Assembly: GCF_036669915.1 (NCBI RefSeq)
Contig: NC_089315.1
Span: 7,953,291 to 8,017,290, forward strand
Direction of reading: 5' to 3'
Origin: Pocillopora verrucosa
Taxonomy: Eukaryota > Cnidaria > Anthozoa > Scleractinia > Pocilloporidae
Length of the DNA stretch: 64,000 nt
Below are positions 43,298 through 55,090 of the stretch, one piece after another. Position 1 is the stretch's first letter. Every line of letters starts with the position of its first letter. Both the position numbers and the translations under genes were made by a program. The notes under the pieces are model-generated. The model was not told the DNA's origin. It ran no database searches and saw only the letters and a program-made list of their open reading frames with translations.

Positions 43298-45098
43298 GAA
43301 AGCGGTGTTTTAGGTTCGAGGTACGTGAAAAAACAATAAATACGACGGTTAAACAAATTGTATTGCACTAGATCACTGAAAAGTGTTGCCTAAGTGTTGC
43401 CGCGGCGTTTATAAATTTTTCGCGATTCGAGTGCGGCGTTCAGTTTAAAACCCAATTCGTTAACAATGTGTGTTCTTGAAAGCTGTAGATTGAAACGCGC
43501 ATTGTTTGAAGGTGCTGGAGTCCCGGTTTTCAGCGTCATAGTTTCTTATTCTGATGCATAATACATTGTAAGTGAAACGAGCATATATACATCGAACAAA
43601 TCGTATATATTTATTGCACTAGATTATTGAAAAGTGTTGTCTAACATAAAATTGACGTTACAGATAACGCATTGTGAATGAAAAGATAAAAGATTTTGTC
43701 CAAAGAGAGTAACTTTTTCACTCTATAACTGTATTTAGTGGTATGAGTCTCACTGCTTAATGCACAAAAGAGCAAAAAGAACAACTGGCGTAAGGCGATG
43801 TGTTTGAGTATTTTTGGCAGTTATTCAACATGATTCATTTGAGGGAGCGAATTACACGTGAGCTGCATTCAGTCTCAGATAGCTACATGTCGTTATAAGG
43901 ATTTTTCCCTTAAGTTCCTTGCTAGGTCAAAACATTTTTTAAGGACATAGATTAAAAAATTCATACTTATACACGTAATCAAATGAATTTCACAGTCCTT
44001 TTCCCTTCATTAGGAGCCTGGCAACGCAGGCTACGGTTTTCTGATGGGGTCAATTATTCATAATTTATAGGCAAAATGTATAAAACATGTATTTAGAGCT
44101 AAAATTTTATTCATAAAAAGCTCAGTTGTCGTTCAATTTTCAAAGGAACTTGCTGTTCTGCTCTATGTCAAACTTTTATCATTCAAAATTCTTTTGTATA
44201 TAATAAGAGCCATTACCTATATATATTTTTGATATTAGTATTTGGATGGGAGGGAGAATCAGGAAAATTATAACTGCCAGTGAGGGGGAATCACTGGAAT
44301 ACTACATAGCCTTATGGAGGAATCTGGTAAATTTTCTCAACGTCCGTCGACAGAATCAGGTGCTCTTAAACATTTCTGCATTATTCTCAATTGAGAAGCA
44401 TTCTTGTCTTCTTAATACGCAAGAAATATTTTGCTCACAAGATTTTTAACAATGTATAAAGCGCCCTGATTATTATTCAGTGCATTTTCGCTGCACCTGA
44501 ATGAAGAATTTATATTAATATGCCTCACATACATGTGATGTCAATCAACCCTACGTGTGAGTTCTTGAGATGACACCTCTCTGCGTGTGAAGTGAGGGAA
44601 CTTTAAAAAAACAACCGGCGCCCAAGTGATTATCAATTGGTCTATATTCATAGAAAAGCTGGCCTTAATCCTTTAGAAATTTATTACTGCATATCATTAA
44701 ATGCATCGAAGCCTCTTAATTTACAATTTTCTTGAGATTAAAAAAACCTTATGCTTTGTAGAAGTCAAAATTTGAAGGCAAAAATCAACCTCCTTTTGTT
44801 CCTAATGAAAATTTTACATGCAAAATTAAATTCGTTTTATTATATTTAAAACACAAATGTTTTCTATAGCACTCTTTAAAAAAGTTTTAATTTGCAATTT
44901 CTGGTTCTGGTTTGAGTTGGCTTTATTTGTTATTATAATTTTTTGTGTCTTATCTGAAACTGTCAACTGTTCGACGTTTATGGAAAATACGACAGTGTGC
45001 ACATCAGAATATTAGATCTCAAACATTTTCTTCCATTAAAAATCAGCATGTTTTTGGTTGCTATTATATTATTCGTTTACGTAATGATTTCTCTTGGT
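43298..45098. other. intergenic, 3' side of the amine-type receptor
   Basis: No gene seen. The sequence is conserved with 56900-58673 because of the C/D duplication. Unit D lacks a 29-bp piece at about 44294-44322. Confidence 0.5.
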
Positions 45099-46010
45099 TT
45101 AACGACGAGAGGAAGTTTGTTCTATAATTTGTCTTCCACGTACTCGAAAAGTGCGATTAAATGCTTCATAGAATTTGCTGTTTCGCAAACAATAAACCCA
45201 CGGGTCGATTGCCGCGGAAGTAAAAGCAACCGCCTCGACAATAGTCCAAACCTTATGATACATGGTGGAGTAAACCATATTTTTGCTCAAATATTGAGTG
45301 AAAGAAGTCACTAGACTCGGTAGCCAGCAAACAACGAATAGCCCCACCACAATACTAACTGTTTTAGCAGCTTTTAAGTTCTGTTTTCGTCTGTTCACGG
45401 ATTCTTGATTCTGTAAAGTGACAACATTTATTCTCCTGGACTGCGTCGCAGAGGCTTTCAATATTCGAATGGAACAGAACACAATGATGATCATAGGAAT
45501 TAACACTGTTATGATTGTAAAAGACAACCACAACTCAATAGAATCATCTCTCACAAAAAACCTTGAACAGGGGAGAAGAAACGATAAGACCCATACAGAA
45601 GCTATGATGAGATAACTTCTCGTGTTAGTAAGAAGCTCTTGGTAGCGGAGCGGATGAATGATAGCAATATACCTGTCCAGACTAATGCAGCATAGGTTGA
45701 ACGTTGTAGCTACAGTGGTGTGTATCCACAGATAATTAATAGCTTTACCGTAAGTTTTCAGATAACTGTCTTCGTCATAATTGATGCACCTGGCCGTTGC
45801 CCATACAGGGTTTATAACAAGTCCTACCGACAAGTCCGCCACAGCCAATGAAGCAATGAAAAAATTCGAAATTATTCTGAGGGAATGATTTCTGGCGATC
45901 AACCATAAGACAACAGTGTTGCCAATTACGGCCACTAGACCTGTGACACTGAACCAGGCTGCTAAAATGATCCTTTCTTCTTGGTTAAACTTCTCACTGG
46001 TGCTGTTCAT
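45099..46010 (-). CDS. class A GPCR, amine-receptor-like, unit C
   Basis: The single exon encodes 303 residues from the ATG at 46010. There is an N-terminal sequon (NST at 2-4). TM1 has VIGNTVVLW (Gly30-Asn31), TM2 has SLAVADLSVGL (Asp59), and TM3 ends SLDRYIAIIHPLRY, a full DRY box at 112-114. The third loop is basic (RRKQNLKAAKTV). TM6 has CWLP (228-231). TM7 has DPWVYCLRN (259-263 is DPWVY, a DPxxY form). These are the classical activation motifs, so this receptor differs clearly from the first cluster. The overall look is that of cnidarian receptors annotated as trace-amine, octopamine or histamine-like. I see no TM3 aspartate typical of amine binding in the expected position, so the ligand is unknown. 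Confidence 0.9.
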   Translation of the reverse strand: MNSTSEKFNQEERIILAAWFSVTGLVAVIGNTVVLWLIARNHSLRIISNFFIASLAVADLSVGLVINPVWATARCINYDEDSYLKTYGKAINYLWIHTTVATTFNLCCISLDRYIAIIHPLRYQELLTNTRSYLIIASVWVLSFLLPCSRFFVRDDSIELWLSFTIITVLIPMIIIVFCSIRILKASATQSRRINVVTLQNQESVNRRKQNLKAAKTVSIVVGLFVVCWLPSLVTSFTQYLSKNMVYSTMYHKVWTIVEAVAFTSAAIDPWVYCLRNSKFYEAFNRTFRVRGRQIIEQTSSRR

Positions 46011-48099
46011 ATTTCAACGGCGTCTTTCACAGGACTGCATGCGAACTTGGCATGAATCCTCTAATATAAGATGACAAAAAGGGTTCATAGATTTAGCACA
46101 ATTTTTAAAGATTTCGCATATTGTTGAGTCCAACTGATAAAAATCACCATCGAAGAACATAATTAATTATTTAGAAAACACCGGTGGCCTGTTTTCAACT
46201 GCAGTGCCTGAGTGGTGAATCATTTTCAACTTTGCTATGCTGTCGCTCTCGCAACAATGTTAACTGGCAACCTCTCAAATTTCTCATTAACAAAATTTTT
46301 GGAAGGACGCGAGTCGAATAATATATCGAATGTTGTTATTGAATAATCATTTCGTCCGTCAAAACATTCAACAACGGTCAATTGTAATACAAATGGCCAG
46401 TATTTGCAAGTAAAGTGACAAAACTACCCCATGTCGAATGAAAACATGACGTCTCACTCAAGTGAGAAATAACAAATTTGATGTTTGTGCTACAATTCCT
46501 TCCCGTCATGGAAAAATTCTAGTCTATAGAATTTGAAGCTACACGAGTGCACCAGACTGCCAATTAGAAGATCATGAAGACGAAAAGTTTAAAATGAAGA
46601 AGCGCGCTGTATTTATGTTAGCCTCTGTATGATTTCTTTATAAGTTCTCAGACATTCATGTTGTTCTAAAGGTCTGTCAAGTCTTACCTTCTCTTCTTGC
46701 AGTGCCTTCGTTAATGCTGGTAAACTATGCATGTCGTATCATAATTACAAGATCAATTGATAAAATCAACTACAAGTCATGTTTTTATGAAGATCCTGCT
46801 CTCTTTCTTTTCAGCTCAAACTCGCTTTTTACTGGTCATGTAGAGCGCAGACAAACAACTTTACAGTTACAATTTTACTTACCCGACTACCTGCCCTTTT
46901 AACGTCAGTGTAAATTTGGCCCCACCGGAAAAATCCACATTGATTAATGAGGTAAGATCACAGAAATGTTTCCAGAATTCTGACTGTACCCAGAAATACA
47001 TTAAAAAACGGAAAGCAACGGGATCACATTGAGCCTGTGCATATTAATATTCTTCTGGTGTAGCTATAAATAATTTAAATGCGGCAATTGTTCAAAAGGC
47101 AAACACATCATTTTGTTTACTCAGTTCCCTTTATTTATTCTATGAATGCAACATTATCTGTTTGTCAAGAGAAAGTCTTTTTGCCTAACGTATACAAAAT
47201 AGATGCAAGAAGATTGATTTCTTACCCACCGAGCGCGAGGGCCGTACTGAGGATTATTGGCCCAAGGTTATGGCAGAGCCGACCGAGCGCAGCGAGGTCC
47301 GTACTGAGACAACAGAGGGCCAAGATTCCTCAGTACAACTCGAGCTAGCGAGGTTAGTAGATAGTTTATCATATGGCACTCGGATTAAATTTGTTTTTTT
47401 TTTAATTTGCTGGATTTCAAGAACTTTAAAAAATTAAACGATTTATCTAGACTAAGTAAGCCCATATGTTACAATAAATTTTTCATGTAATTTTCTGGCA
47501 CGTGTTGTTCAACCATGAGCATTTACGCTAAAGATTCAGTTGATAACTCTCCCATTACTTGCTATAAAATTCTTTGTAAACACTGACAAGTTTAGAAAAC
47601 TTCGTGTAATATCAATTTAAAAGAGATTTCGTCTGGATCGCTGATAAGTTTTTCTCATTCTATTTTCCTATTTCTGATTTTGGAACATAATTTATTGCAA
47701 TTACTTGGATTAGTTTCCTGGCCAATGACCAATGCTTCAACATTCATCGAAAGTCTCTGAATAACAACCTCTGTAAAACAAAATCGTCCACTGAAAAATT
47801 CCACTGAAAAACAAAGGTCAATTCCACCCAATTACCGAGTTAAATGCTGAAACTTTGCCGACAAAAAAATAACTTAGGTAATAAATGATTCACAAGCCTA
47901 ATGGTATAAGAAATTTATATTCATTTCCAAGTGAAAAGCTTTTATAGTTTTGACAACAACTTAATTCAATATGACCAGCTGTTTCCCTAAACTTGAAAAT
48001 AATTATTTACCAAGCAACTATCTTACCAAGCTACTCTAGATGTTCTTTTTTTCAGCGGATAGCCTGAAAACAATTATTGTGTGTTATGAATATATACAG
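46011..48099. other. intergenic between the two unit C receptors
   Basis: The stretch contains the receptor's 5' flank and a palindromic element at 47244-47336. The 89-codon frame at 47079-47348 overlaps the palindrome and is not called. It is conserved with 59586-61679 of unit D. Confidence 0.5.
47244..47336. repeat. palindromic MITE-like repeat, unit C copy
   Basis: The left arm GTACTGAGGATTATTGGCCC and the right arm GGGCCAAGATTCCTCAGTAC are complementary at most positions. The spacer contains a GACCGAGCGCAGCGAGGTCC block, itself palindromic. The element is GC-rich compared with its surroundings. Confidence 0.65.
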
Positions 48100-49058
48100 T
48101 CAGGTCCCTGCAGTCTTTGAACCGAGGACGGTGTCGTTCCTCAAATATAGTCTTTTAAGAAATCGAAATGTGCGTGATAATGCTTCATAGAACTCGTTGT
48201 TTCGCAAACAATACACCCATGGGTTGAATGCAGATGAGGTAAACGCCACTGATTCAACAAATGTCCACACGGAGAAGTAGACTGAGTTATAGGACACTTT
48301 GTTGCTGAAATAGTGCGCGAAACCAGTGATAAGACTTGGAAACCAGGAAATCACAAATAGCGCCACTATGATACTAACTGTTTTAGCAGCCTTGTAGTTC
48401 TTTTTAGTTCTTCTAAAAATGTCTTGATCCTGTACAAGGCTACTTCTCAGCTTGACGTTGTTGTAATGGATTGAAGCTGCTTTAAAATTCGAAGAGAACA
48501 GAACACGATAACAGACATAGGAAATAATATTGTCATAACTGTAAAAGATAAATACAATAAAGCTAAAGCTGTTATATCCTGAACCATGAACCTTGAGCAG
48601 GGTAAGACAAGGGACATATACCATACATTAGCTATCAGTAAATAACATCTTCTGTTGATGAGAAAACCGTGGTAGCGCGGAGGATGAATGATGGCTACGT
48701 ACCTGTCCAGGCTAACACAGCATAAGTTAAATGTTGTTGCCACAGTAGTGTGGATCCATAGGTAATCTATACACCTACCGAAGGTTTCGAAGTAGGTTTT
48801 AGAATTATAACCCAAATATCTTACAACTAGCCACACTGGGTCTATAACAAGTCCTACAAGGAAGTCCGCGGCGGCCAACGAGGTCAGGAACAGGTTGGAC
48901 ATTGTTCTTAGAGATCTTTTTCTGAAAATCAACCACAGGACAATTCCATTTCCAACTACTGTCACTAACCCTGCGACACCCAACCACGTCGCTAATGCGA
49001 TCTTTGCTTCCAAAGGTAGCGGTTTACCTTGGTTTCCCAAAGTTCGTGTGTCATTCAT
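48100..49058 (-). pseudogene. amine-type GPCR with one frameshift, unit C
   Basis: From the ATG at 49058 the frame encodes TM1-TM5 (VVGNGIVLW, SLAAADFLVGL, SLDRYVAIIHP) and stops soon after RILK at about 48447. The second half (KAAKTVSIIVALFVISWFP, SSAFNPWVYCLRN) is open in another frame down to 48100. Against the paralogue at 45099, the difference is one missing A in the run at about 48481-48486 (ATTTTAAAGC against ATTTTGAAAGC). Restoring phase would keep all motifs including SWFP and NPWVY, so the break is young or is a homopolymer sequencing error. The gene is called a pseudogene with that caveat. Confidence 0.7.
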
Positions 49059-50225
49059 TTTTACTGTGTCGATTTCTCTATCAAACTTTGTTTTTACTTC
49101 TTGTCAAAAATGTTCGATGAAAGTGAATTGTCCATTACTTTGGACAAACTTTTAAATTTAGTTACAGACCTCGATAAAATGTCCAAGTACTGTTTACTAT
49201 GATGCGGATGTGGTTTAAGCCAGACTTTCGCCACTATTGTTGCGATCTTTTGTCATGTTCCTACCGTGAATATGAAAGCGATCTTCGCAGTAATGAACAC
49301 TACTTGAGCAGTAGTGAAATATATGACTTTCATATATTTACCGTCGTTTACGTTCCTACCATTTTGTCATATTATCTTTTCCGTGGGAAGTGACCGTTAC
49401 TATTAATTCCCTGCTGTCAAGCATTGTTTCTCTTGACCGATGGTTTTCGCCACAGCTTATTTGCATTAATATTTTGTTTATAGCTCGAAAGACAGATCTG
49501 CGTGGCGCATTAGCATCAATTTGTTTTCACTGCTTTTATTGGACGGAACTCGCCTCGCTCGGTAAAGAAATAGAAATGAAAAAATGAGGACTCAGAATTT
49601 TTTCTTTGTCCCACGCTCGTAACAAGACGAAAAAAAATTTTTCTTTATATCTTTACCGAGCTCAACACTTACCATCTCTCTTATTTCTACCTACAAACAT
49701 TACGCTATCGACATTGCTGATCCTAGCAGTATGCAGGAAGCGTGTCATATGAACTTCGTAATAGACCTCGCTCACTGTGGAGTCTCTATGTTTCAGTGGT
49801 TACAGCATCTGAGCGCAAAATCCCAAGGTCTGAGGTTCAATTCCACATGGGGACTCAAAAGTTTTTCTTTGTCCACGCTCGTGACGAGATGAAAAAACCA
49901 TCTTTCTCTATTGAATGTCTGTCATGAAAATTAAATTGGCCGATATGGTTAGTCCGTTATCAAGACGACTACTTTTTCCCCATATGAAGATATTTTGCAT
50001 ATGCATGGACTTATTATTAACTAGCCTCAGCGGGGCTTTCCTACAATGTTGTCAAAAATATTTCCAAATGGGTTCTCGAGTTTGGAAGAGTTGTGCTGCA
50101 AATTCATTTCTTCGTGATATCTTTGACAAATGCAGCAAAAAAAAAAAAAAAGAAATGAAGAAACTTCCTATAAGCAATCCGCTGCCCAGGAAAAGGTTCG
50201 AGGCTGATTTAAAATATAATTCATG
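49059..50225. other. 5' flank of the frameshifted receptor, SINE sequence
   Basis: No gene seen. The stretch includes a fragment of the 20.4-kb SINE family tail (about 49270-49315) and the SINE and tRNA-like sequence described below. The open frames here are conserved in unit D only because of the duplication. Confidence 0.5.
49540..49910 (+). repeat. tRNA-derived SINE array, unit C copy
   Basis: A tRNA-like head at 49779-49856 has an acceptor-like pair GGAGTC...GGACTC, an A-box-like TTTCAGTGGTTACAGCA and a B-box GAGGTTCAATTCC. It is followed by a body beginning with TTTTTCTTTGTCCACGCTCG. A second, headless body copy (GGACTCAGAATTTTTTC, then CCCACGCTCG) sits about 265 bp upstream. The head is unlikely to be a working tRNA because it is embedded in SINE bodies. 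Confidence 0.65.
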
Positions 50226-53012
50226 ATAATAATAATATAATAATAATAATAATAAGGACTTTATTTATAGAGGGGGACACGTAACAGCTGAAAAGCTGAC
50301 AAACCTGTGGCCCTCTAACTAGATTATACAGCATTACAAAATAATACTAATAAATAGATAAATATACAAATAATTACAAAATTCTATGATAGAAATAGCA
50401 GGATATATTAAAAATATTCAGAAAGATAAAATTAATTTATAAAAAATTAAAATTAGATAATGTGCTATTGCTTAATATTGTTTCAAAGTTGTCCAGGTTT
50501 CTATATGAGCTTATAAAATACTTTTTCACAGCTGTTTTGAATAGTTTTATACTAGGCTTATTTTTGATATTATGGGGAAGGCTGTTCCATAACTTAACTG
50601 CGTCAACACTGAATGCCTTGCCACCATCGTTATTTCTTAGGTATTTGGGACACACTAAATTTAAATTGCCATGTCTAGTAGACCTATTGTGTACAGAACT
50701 GTTCGTCTTGAGCAAGTCTCTGATGTAAATCGGAACATCGCCTTTAAGGCTCTTAAAAATCATTGTACACTTATTTAGTTTGATTTCATCAAAAAAAGGC
50801 AACCAGCCTAGTTTACTAAAGTTTATAACACTTCTAGAATAAGAGTCAACTCCAAGAATTACTCGGGCAGCCCTTTTCTGTAACCTTAGGAGACAGTGGA
50901 GTTCTTTAGCGTCGCAGATATTCCAAACCATGCTCCCATACATAAGGACGGGTTTAATCAAGGCGTTATAGTATAAGAGTCTTTCTTTTATTGGAAGGTA
51001 TCTCTTTATCTTCTTCAATAAACCAATACGCTGAGAAAGCTTGGCCTTTAGACTAGAAATGTGGTCGCTAAATGTAAGATCTTGATCGAGTGTTACACCA
51101 AGCAATTTATAAGAAGTTACTTGTTCTATTTCGGCCCCATCAAGGGTTATTGACAGGTGATTGCCATCCGCTAATGATGAATGTAGCCTCTTTCCGGTGA
51201 TAAGTAATGCATTGGTTTTAACGGCGTTTAGGACCATCCCATTTTCGCTAGACCATTTACTTAATTTATCCATGTATTCTTGAAGACGTCGTTCCAATTC
51301 CAAAGGTGCATTATCGATATTAGCGCTGGCTTTAAATGTGGTGTCATCCGCGTAAGCATGAATAGTTGAGTCCGATCCAACAGCTTCGGGAAGATCATTG
51401 ACGAAAATTAAAAACAGTAGAGGTCCTAATATGCTACCTTGAGGAACTCCATTGGTTAGCGTAAGTTGTGACGAAGTCGAGTTATTTACAGTAACACACT
51501 GTTTGCGATTGAGTAGATAGCTCTGCAATAGCTTTACAACATTATCTGGAAATCTATATGATCTTAACTTTACCAGGAGAATGTCATGATTGATCAAGTC
51601 GAATGCCTTGCTATAGTCCACAAAAACTAAGCCGCTGACGTTGTTCTTATCAAGGTCAAGAAGGACTTGGTCCAGAAGAAACAACAAAGCAGTATCCGTG
51701 GAGTGGTTTTTACGGAACCCTGATTGGAAGCGGTATAAAAGTGAATTTTCTGTTAAGTAGGTGTTCACAGCATTGAAGATGTGTCTTTCAAAGACTTTAG
51801 AAAGAATAGGCAAAATGCTAATAGGACGATAGTTTTGAATATCTTGCTTGTTTCCTTGATTCTTGAAAAGAGGTTTAACCTTTGCTATTTTCCATTGTGA
51901 GGGAAATGTACAAGTTTCAATACAGTGATTTATAATTTTAGCTATGGAGCATGATATTTCAGGAGCTGCAATCCTTAGAACTCTGGCACCAAGCCCATCG
52001 ATTCCCGTGGCTTTGTGTGTAGGTATACTTAGAAGATAATCGTTAACCTCACTAGGAGTTATTTGCGGAATAAGATTTTCAATTTGACTGTTAGATTTGT
52101 CTGGTGGACCAGGAAGAGCATCATAATGAAGTACAGGTGTCGACTTTATGAGACGTTTATATACATCAACGAAGAAGCGGTTAAAGCGTTCAGCGATTGA
52201 ATGGTCATCCTTTATCAAGTTGTTGTTTTCGTCAGCAATAGGGACGGAGTCGTCGTTATTCTTTGTATCTTTAGATAGGTCTTTAATTAAAGACCAAAGT
52301 TTCTTTGGACATTTTTGATTTTTACTGAACTGAGTTTTAAAGTACTGTTCCTTCGCATTTCTTAGTTTCCTCGTCACTTTGTTTTTAACCAGTTTAAAAG
52401 CAGACCAATCTTGCTTATTTTGTGTTCTCCTGGCCCTCTTTAGAAGATTATCGCGTTTATTTATTTCGTTGTATAGATCATTAGTGAACCATTTTGGCTG
52501 ATTGATTTTCTTCACACTCTTGGACTTTAAAGGTGCGTGATTATCAAGAATGTCATTAAAGATTTTGTACCAAGATTCAACAATGTCATCGGCATCTCGA
52601 AAAACAAAGGAGATATCCCAAGGGGCTTCTCTTAGGTCTCGCAGAAAGCACTCTTTGTTGATTTTGTCGATATTTCTGTATTTGATTTTGGAATGTTGTT
52701 TACGTTGTGCATCCATGGTTTTGTAGCACCTCAAGATGGTGACCGGAAGGTGATCGGAAAGTCCAGATTTACCTATGGATACTTCTCTAATTCTAGCAGG
52801 ATGACTAGAATAAATATGGTCTAAGCACGCATCAGAGGCAGGTCTTGTTACCCCATTTACCATCTGCGTTAGTCCAAGACTGTTCAGTGCCTTTGCGAGA
52901 CAATGTTTTGAATAACAGTTGAAATCAATATAATCCAAATTAAAGTCTCCCAGAATAATCAATTCATTGTTTTGGAGATGGGCATTTTCAATATTTTTAC
53001 CCAAGCTCTCAT
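50226..53012 (-). mobile_element. 5'-truncated non-LTR retrotransposon (LINE), unit C only
   Basis: On the minus strand, about 858 codons encode the C-terminal part of an AP-type endonuclease (ELIILGDFNLDYID, SGLSDHLPV). A reverse transcriptase follows, with NYRPISILPI, GFRKNHSTDTALL, FVDYSKAFD, GVPQGSILGPLLF and the catalytic YADDT, then the C-terminal region ending at 50437. The 3' UTR ends in a TAATAATAT tail at about 50226-50258. The frame is open, but the 5' end (start of ORF and promoter) is missing; the ATG-bearing codons upstream are flanking DNA. Unit D is uninterrupted at the same site (around 63176). Family plan fits the CR1/Jockey or I superfamilies. It probably cannot move by itself. 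Confidence 0.9.
50437..53012 (-). CDS. partial LINE ORF2 (endonuclease and reverse transcriptase)
   Basis: This is the coding part of the element above. The first Met of the continuous frame at 53118 lies in host flank (MRHLDFLLKA), so the natural start is lost. Endonuclease motifs GDFN and SDH sit at the N-terminal end; the N-terminal catalytic part of the endonuclease is missing. The RT palm aspartates are present (FVDYSKAFD and YADDT). There is no in-frame stop until 50437, which suggests a recent insertion. Confidence 0.88.
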
Positions 53013-54527
53013 TGAAGGAGTCTCTTTTTGAAAACACCTTTAATTGAGCTGTGATTAGTTTGAAGAGACTAACAAACGAGATCAAAATGGCTTTCAGGAG
53101 AAAGTCAAGATGGCGCACGTGAAAAAACCAAGTACTGTTCTAAATAAACTCAACCATTAACTGCTTTAACTTCGAAAAAACTGTTCTGAGTAATCAAAGC
53201 CACTGAAGGTCTATAAAATTCTTTATTTTTTCAGGCCTGCATAAAAATACTGGCTAATCCTTATTTGTGATACGAATCGTTTAAGTCCTGTGAAAGCTAT
53301 TTTGATTTGTGTCTGACAAATCCGAGTTTTGGATCGAGCCTTACCGTCCCAAGGCAATCAGTTGTTCCTTTGGGAAATAAATGATATGTCCACTATGTGT
53401 GGTTAAGCTTTCATATATTTGAAACATGAGAAATTGCCAGTATATCCATTGTTTTTTCATCAATATCTCATAACTTTAACTTTTAACAGAAGCTGAATTC
53501 AACCCTAGTAAAGTAACAAATGCTTTTCATGAAAATGTAATTGGCCGATTTGATAAGCCCATTTACCATGACGACTGTTACCTGCAAATTGAAGACATAA
53601 ATGGTATATTCAGCGTGCGTGTTTAACTTTTCACTTATTTGAATATCTATATAACAATCGTAGTTACGAAAGTTTGGCCTAAATCTTAATCTGTGGACTA
53701 GGGGAGTGAATAACATTTCCAGTAAAACATTTAAAAGCCATTAGCAAAGTACCACTTGAGATGCGCAAAGTTTTGGGAAAAAAGCTGCTTTTGGCGGCAC
53801 CAGCGGGAACAATGAACAAGATGAACCAAGTATGTGTAGTGCGCTAAAGATTGTTCTATAGCTGAGTGATAAAGCAGCGACTTACGAAACTCAGAAATTT
53901 GCGATTCAGTTTCGTGTTAATCCTCCTTACTTTCCTTTTTTTTGTTGCCCACCCTGTTAAGAAAATGGGATATTAAATGTTGTAGACGTAAAAGCGCAAT
54001 GTTCAAAGGTGCCCCCCTTCCGGCTCTTAAAATGCTATATTTTCTAGGGCTTATATATAACGAGATAAAAGTGTTGCCGAAAAAGCTTTAAGGGTGAATG
54101 TGCTTTACAAAATTCCTTGTGTTTCTGACAGACCGCTATTTAAAAGCCACACCTGACCCTTCACTCAAGAATTTTGAACTGTAGCTGAACAGCAGAGTCG
54201 ACACTATTTAATAGCTGGCATAGGAAAAGCGTGAGGCGATTTAACCCAGTGTTCGTTAGGATTTGTATTAGAGGTATCTGACAAATGCTGTTGAATCTAA
54301 ATAGCTAAATCGCAGCAGGGTCTAATCTGTTTTGCAGTCGACATTGGGATGGACAAAATTTTCTCCCATGGTTTTGCACATCTCCTGCCGTCTCGTAAGT
54401 GGTTCTTTCCATATATCTTCCAATCGCTCTGACGAAGGGCTAACGCTCGAAAAGTCAGCTTTTTTACTCTTTACGGTGGCTAATTTACGTCTTCAACCCA
54501 GTTGTTAACACAAACTTACCTGCTATA

Positions 54528-54570
<43 letters not shown>
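53013..54570. other. intergenic after the LINE, with a Penelope-type motif
   Basis: The part up to about 53839 matches 63176-64000 of unit D. It contains AAGATGGCG (YY1-like) next to CACGTG at about 53105-53125. A widespread cnidarian-type repeat word occurs at 54429-54455 (see findings). No gene seen. Confidence 0.5.
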
Positions 54571-54572
<2 letters not shown>

Positions 54573-54582
54573 TTTATTCTTT

Positions 54583-55090
54583 CCATATAACCGACTCTGG
54601 AAAATCTTTTGATTTTAGTCTCCCTTGAAAAGGACACATCCCTCCATCCGCCATCAAAACTTCTGCTTCGCACTTTGACAATAACCGATCTTTATTCCGG
54701 CCTCATTTCAAAGCCGCTAACGTTTACCCTACTCTTGTCTGCTATCACCTAAAAGTGGCGGACCCTTTGTCGTACGGCTAAATATTCTGTATGTGTAGTT
54801 ACCACGATTTTCTCAGCGGTATCCCTTTTGATTCTAACCTCCATGGCAGTTGACAAACTCCAGGCCCTGAAACAGGAATTAGATATAGCGGCAAATTGCA
54901 AATGTCAAGAGAGTACGCGTGGTCGTCCTGTTAATGCGGATGAAAAGCACTCTAATCGGTTTACTTTACCTTTGGAACATGACATTATATTTCCTTTTCG
55001 CTGAACTATTTATAGCAATACAGGTGATGATTTCAACCTTCTACCTCTTACTTTCGAGTAAGATTTATCGCGTTTCCTCAGTGGAATTTT
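54583..55090 (+). pseudogene. decayed class A GPCR relic
   Basis: Scattered pieces match the first receptor family. The TM1-TM2 region reads LENLLILVSLEKD, LHPPSKLLLRTL, TDLYSGLIS and then a stop. A TM3-like piece reads TTIFSAVSLLILTSMAVDKL.AL. A TM4-TM5-like piece reads VVLLMRMKSTLIGLLYLWN and VMISTFYLLLSSKIYRV in another frame. No TM6-TM7 is found. It lies in unit C, which otherwise carries the other receptor family, so it is an old insertion or an old neighbour. Confidence 0.7.

Noticed and set aside
47079..47348. 89-codon frame conserved in both receptor units
   Set aside because: It overlaps a palindromic repeat, and its conservation is explained by the recent duplication.
49779..49856. 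Functional tRNA gene
   Set aside because: A- and B-box-like words are present, but it is embedded between SINE bodies and the A-box region is imperfect; a SINE head is the better reading.
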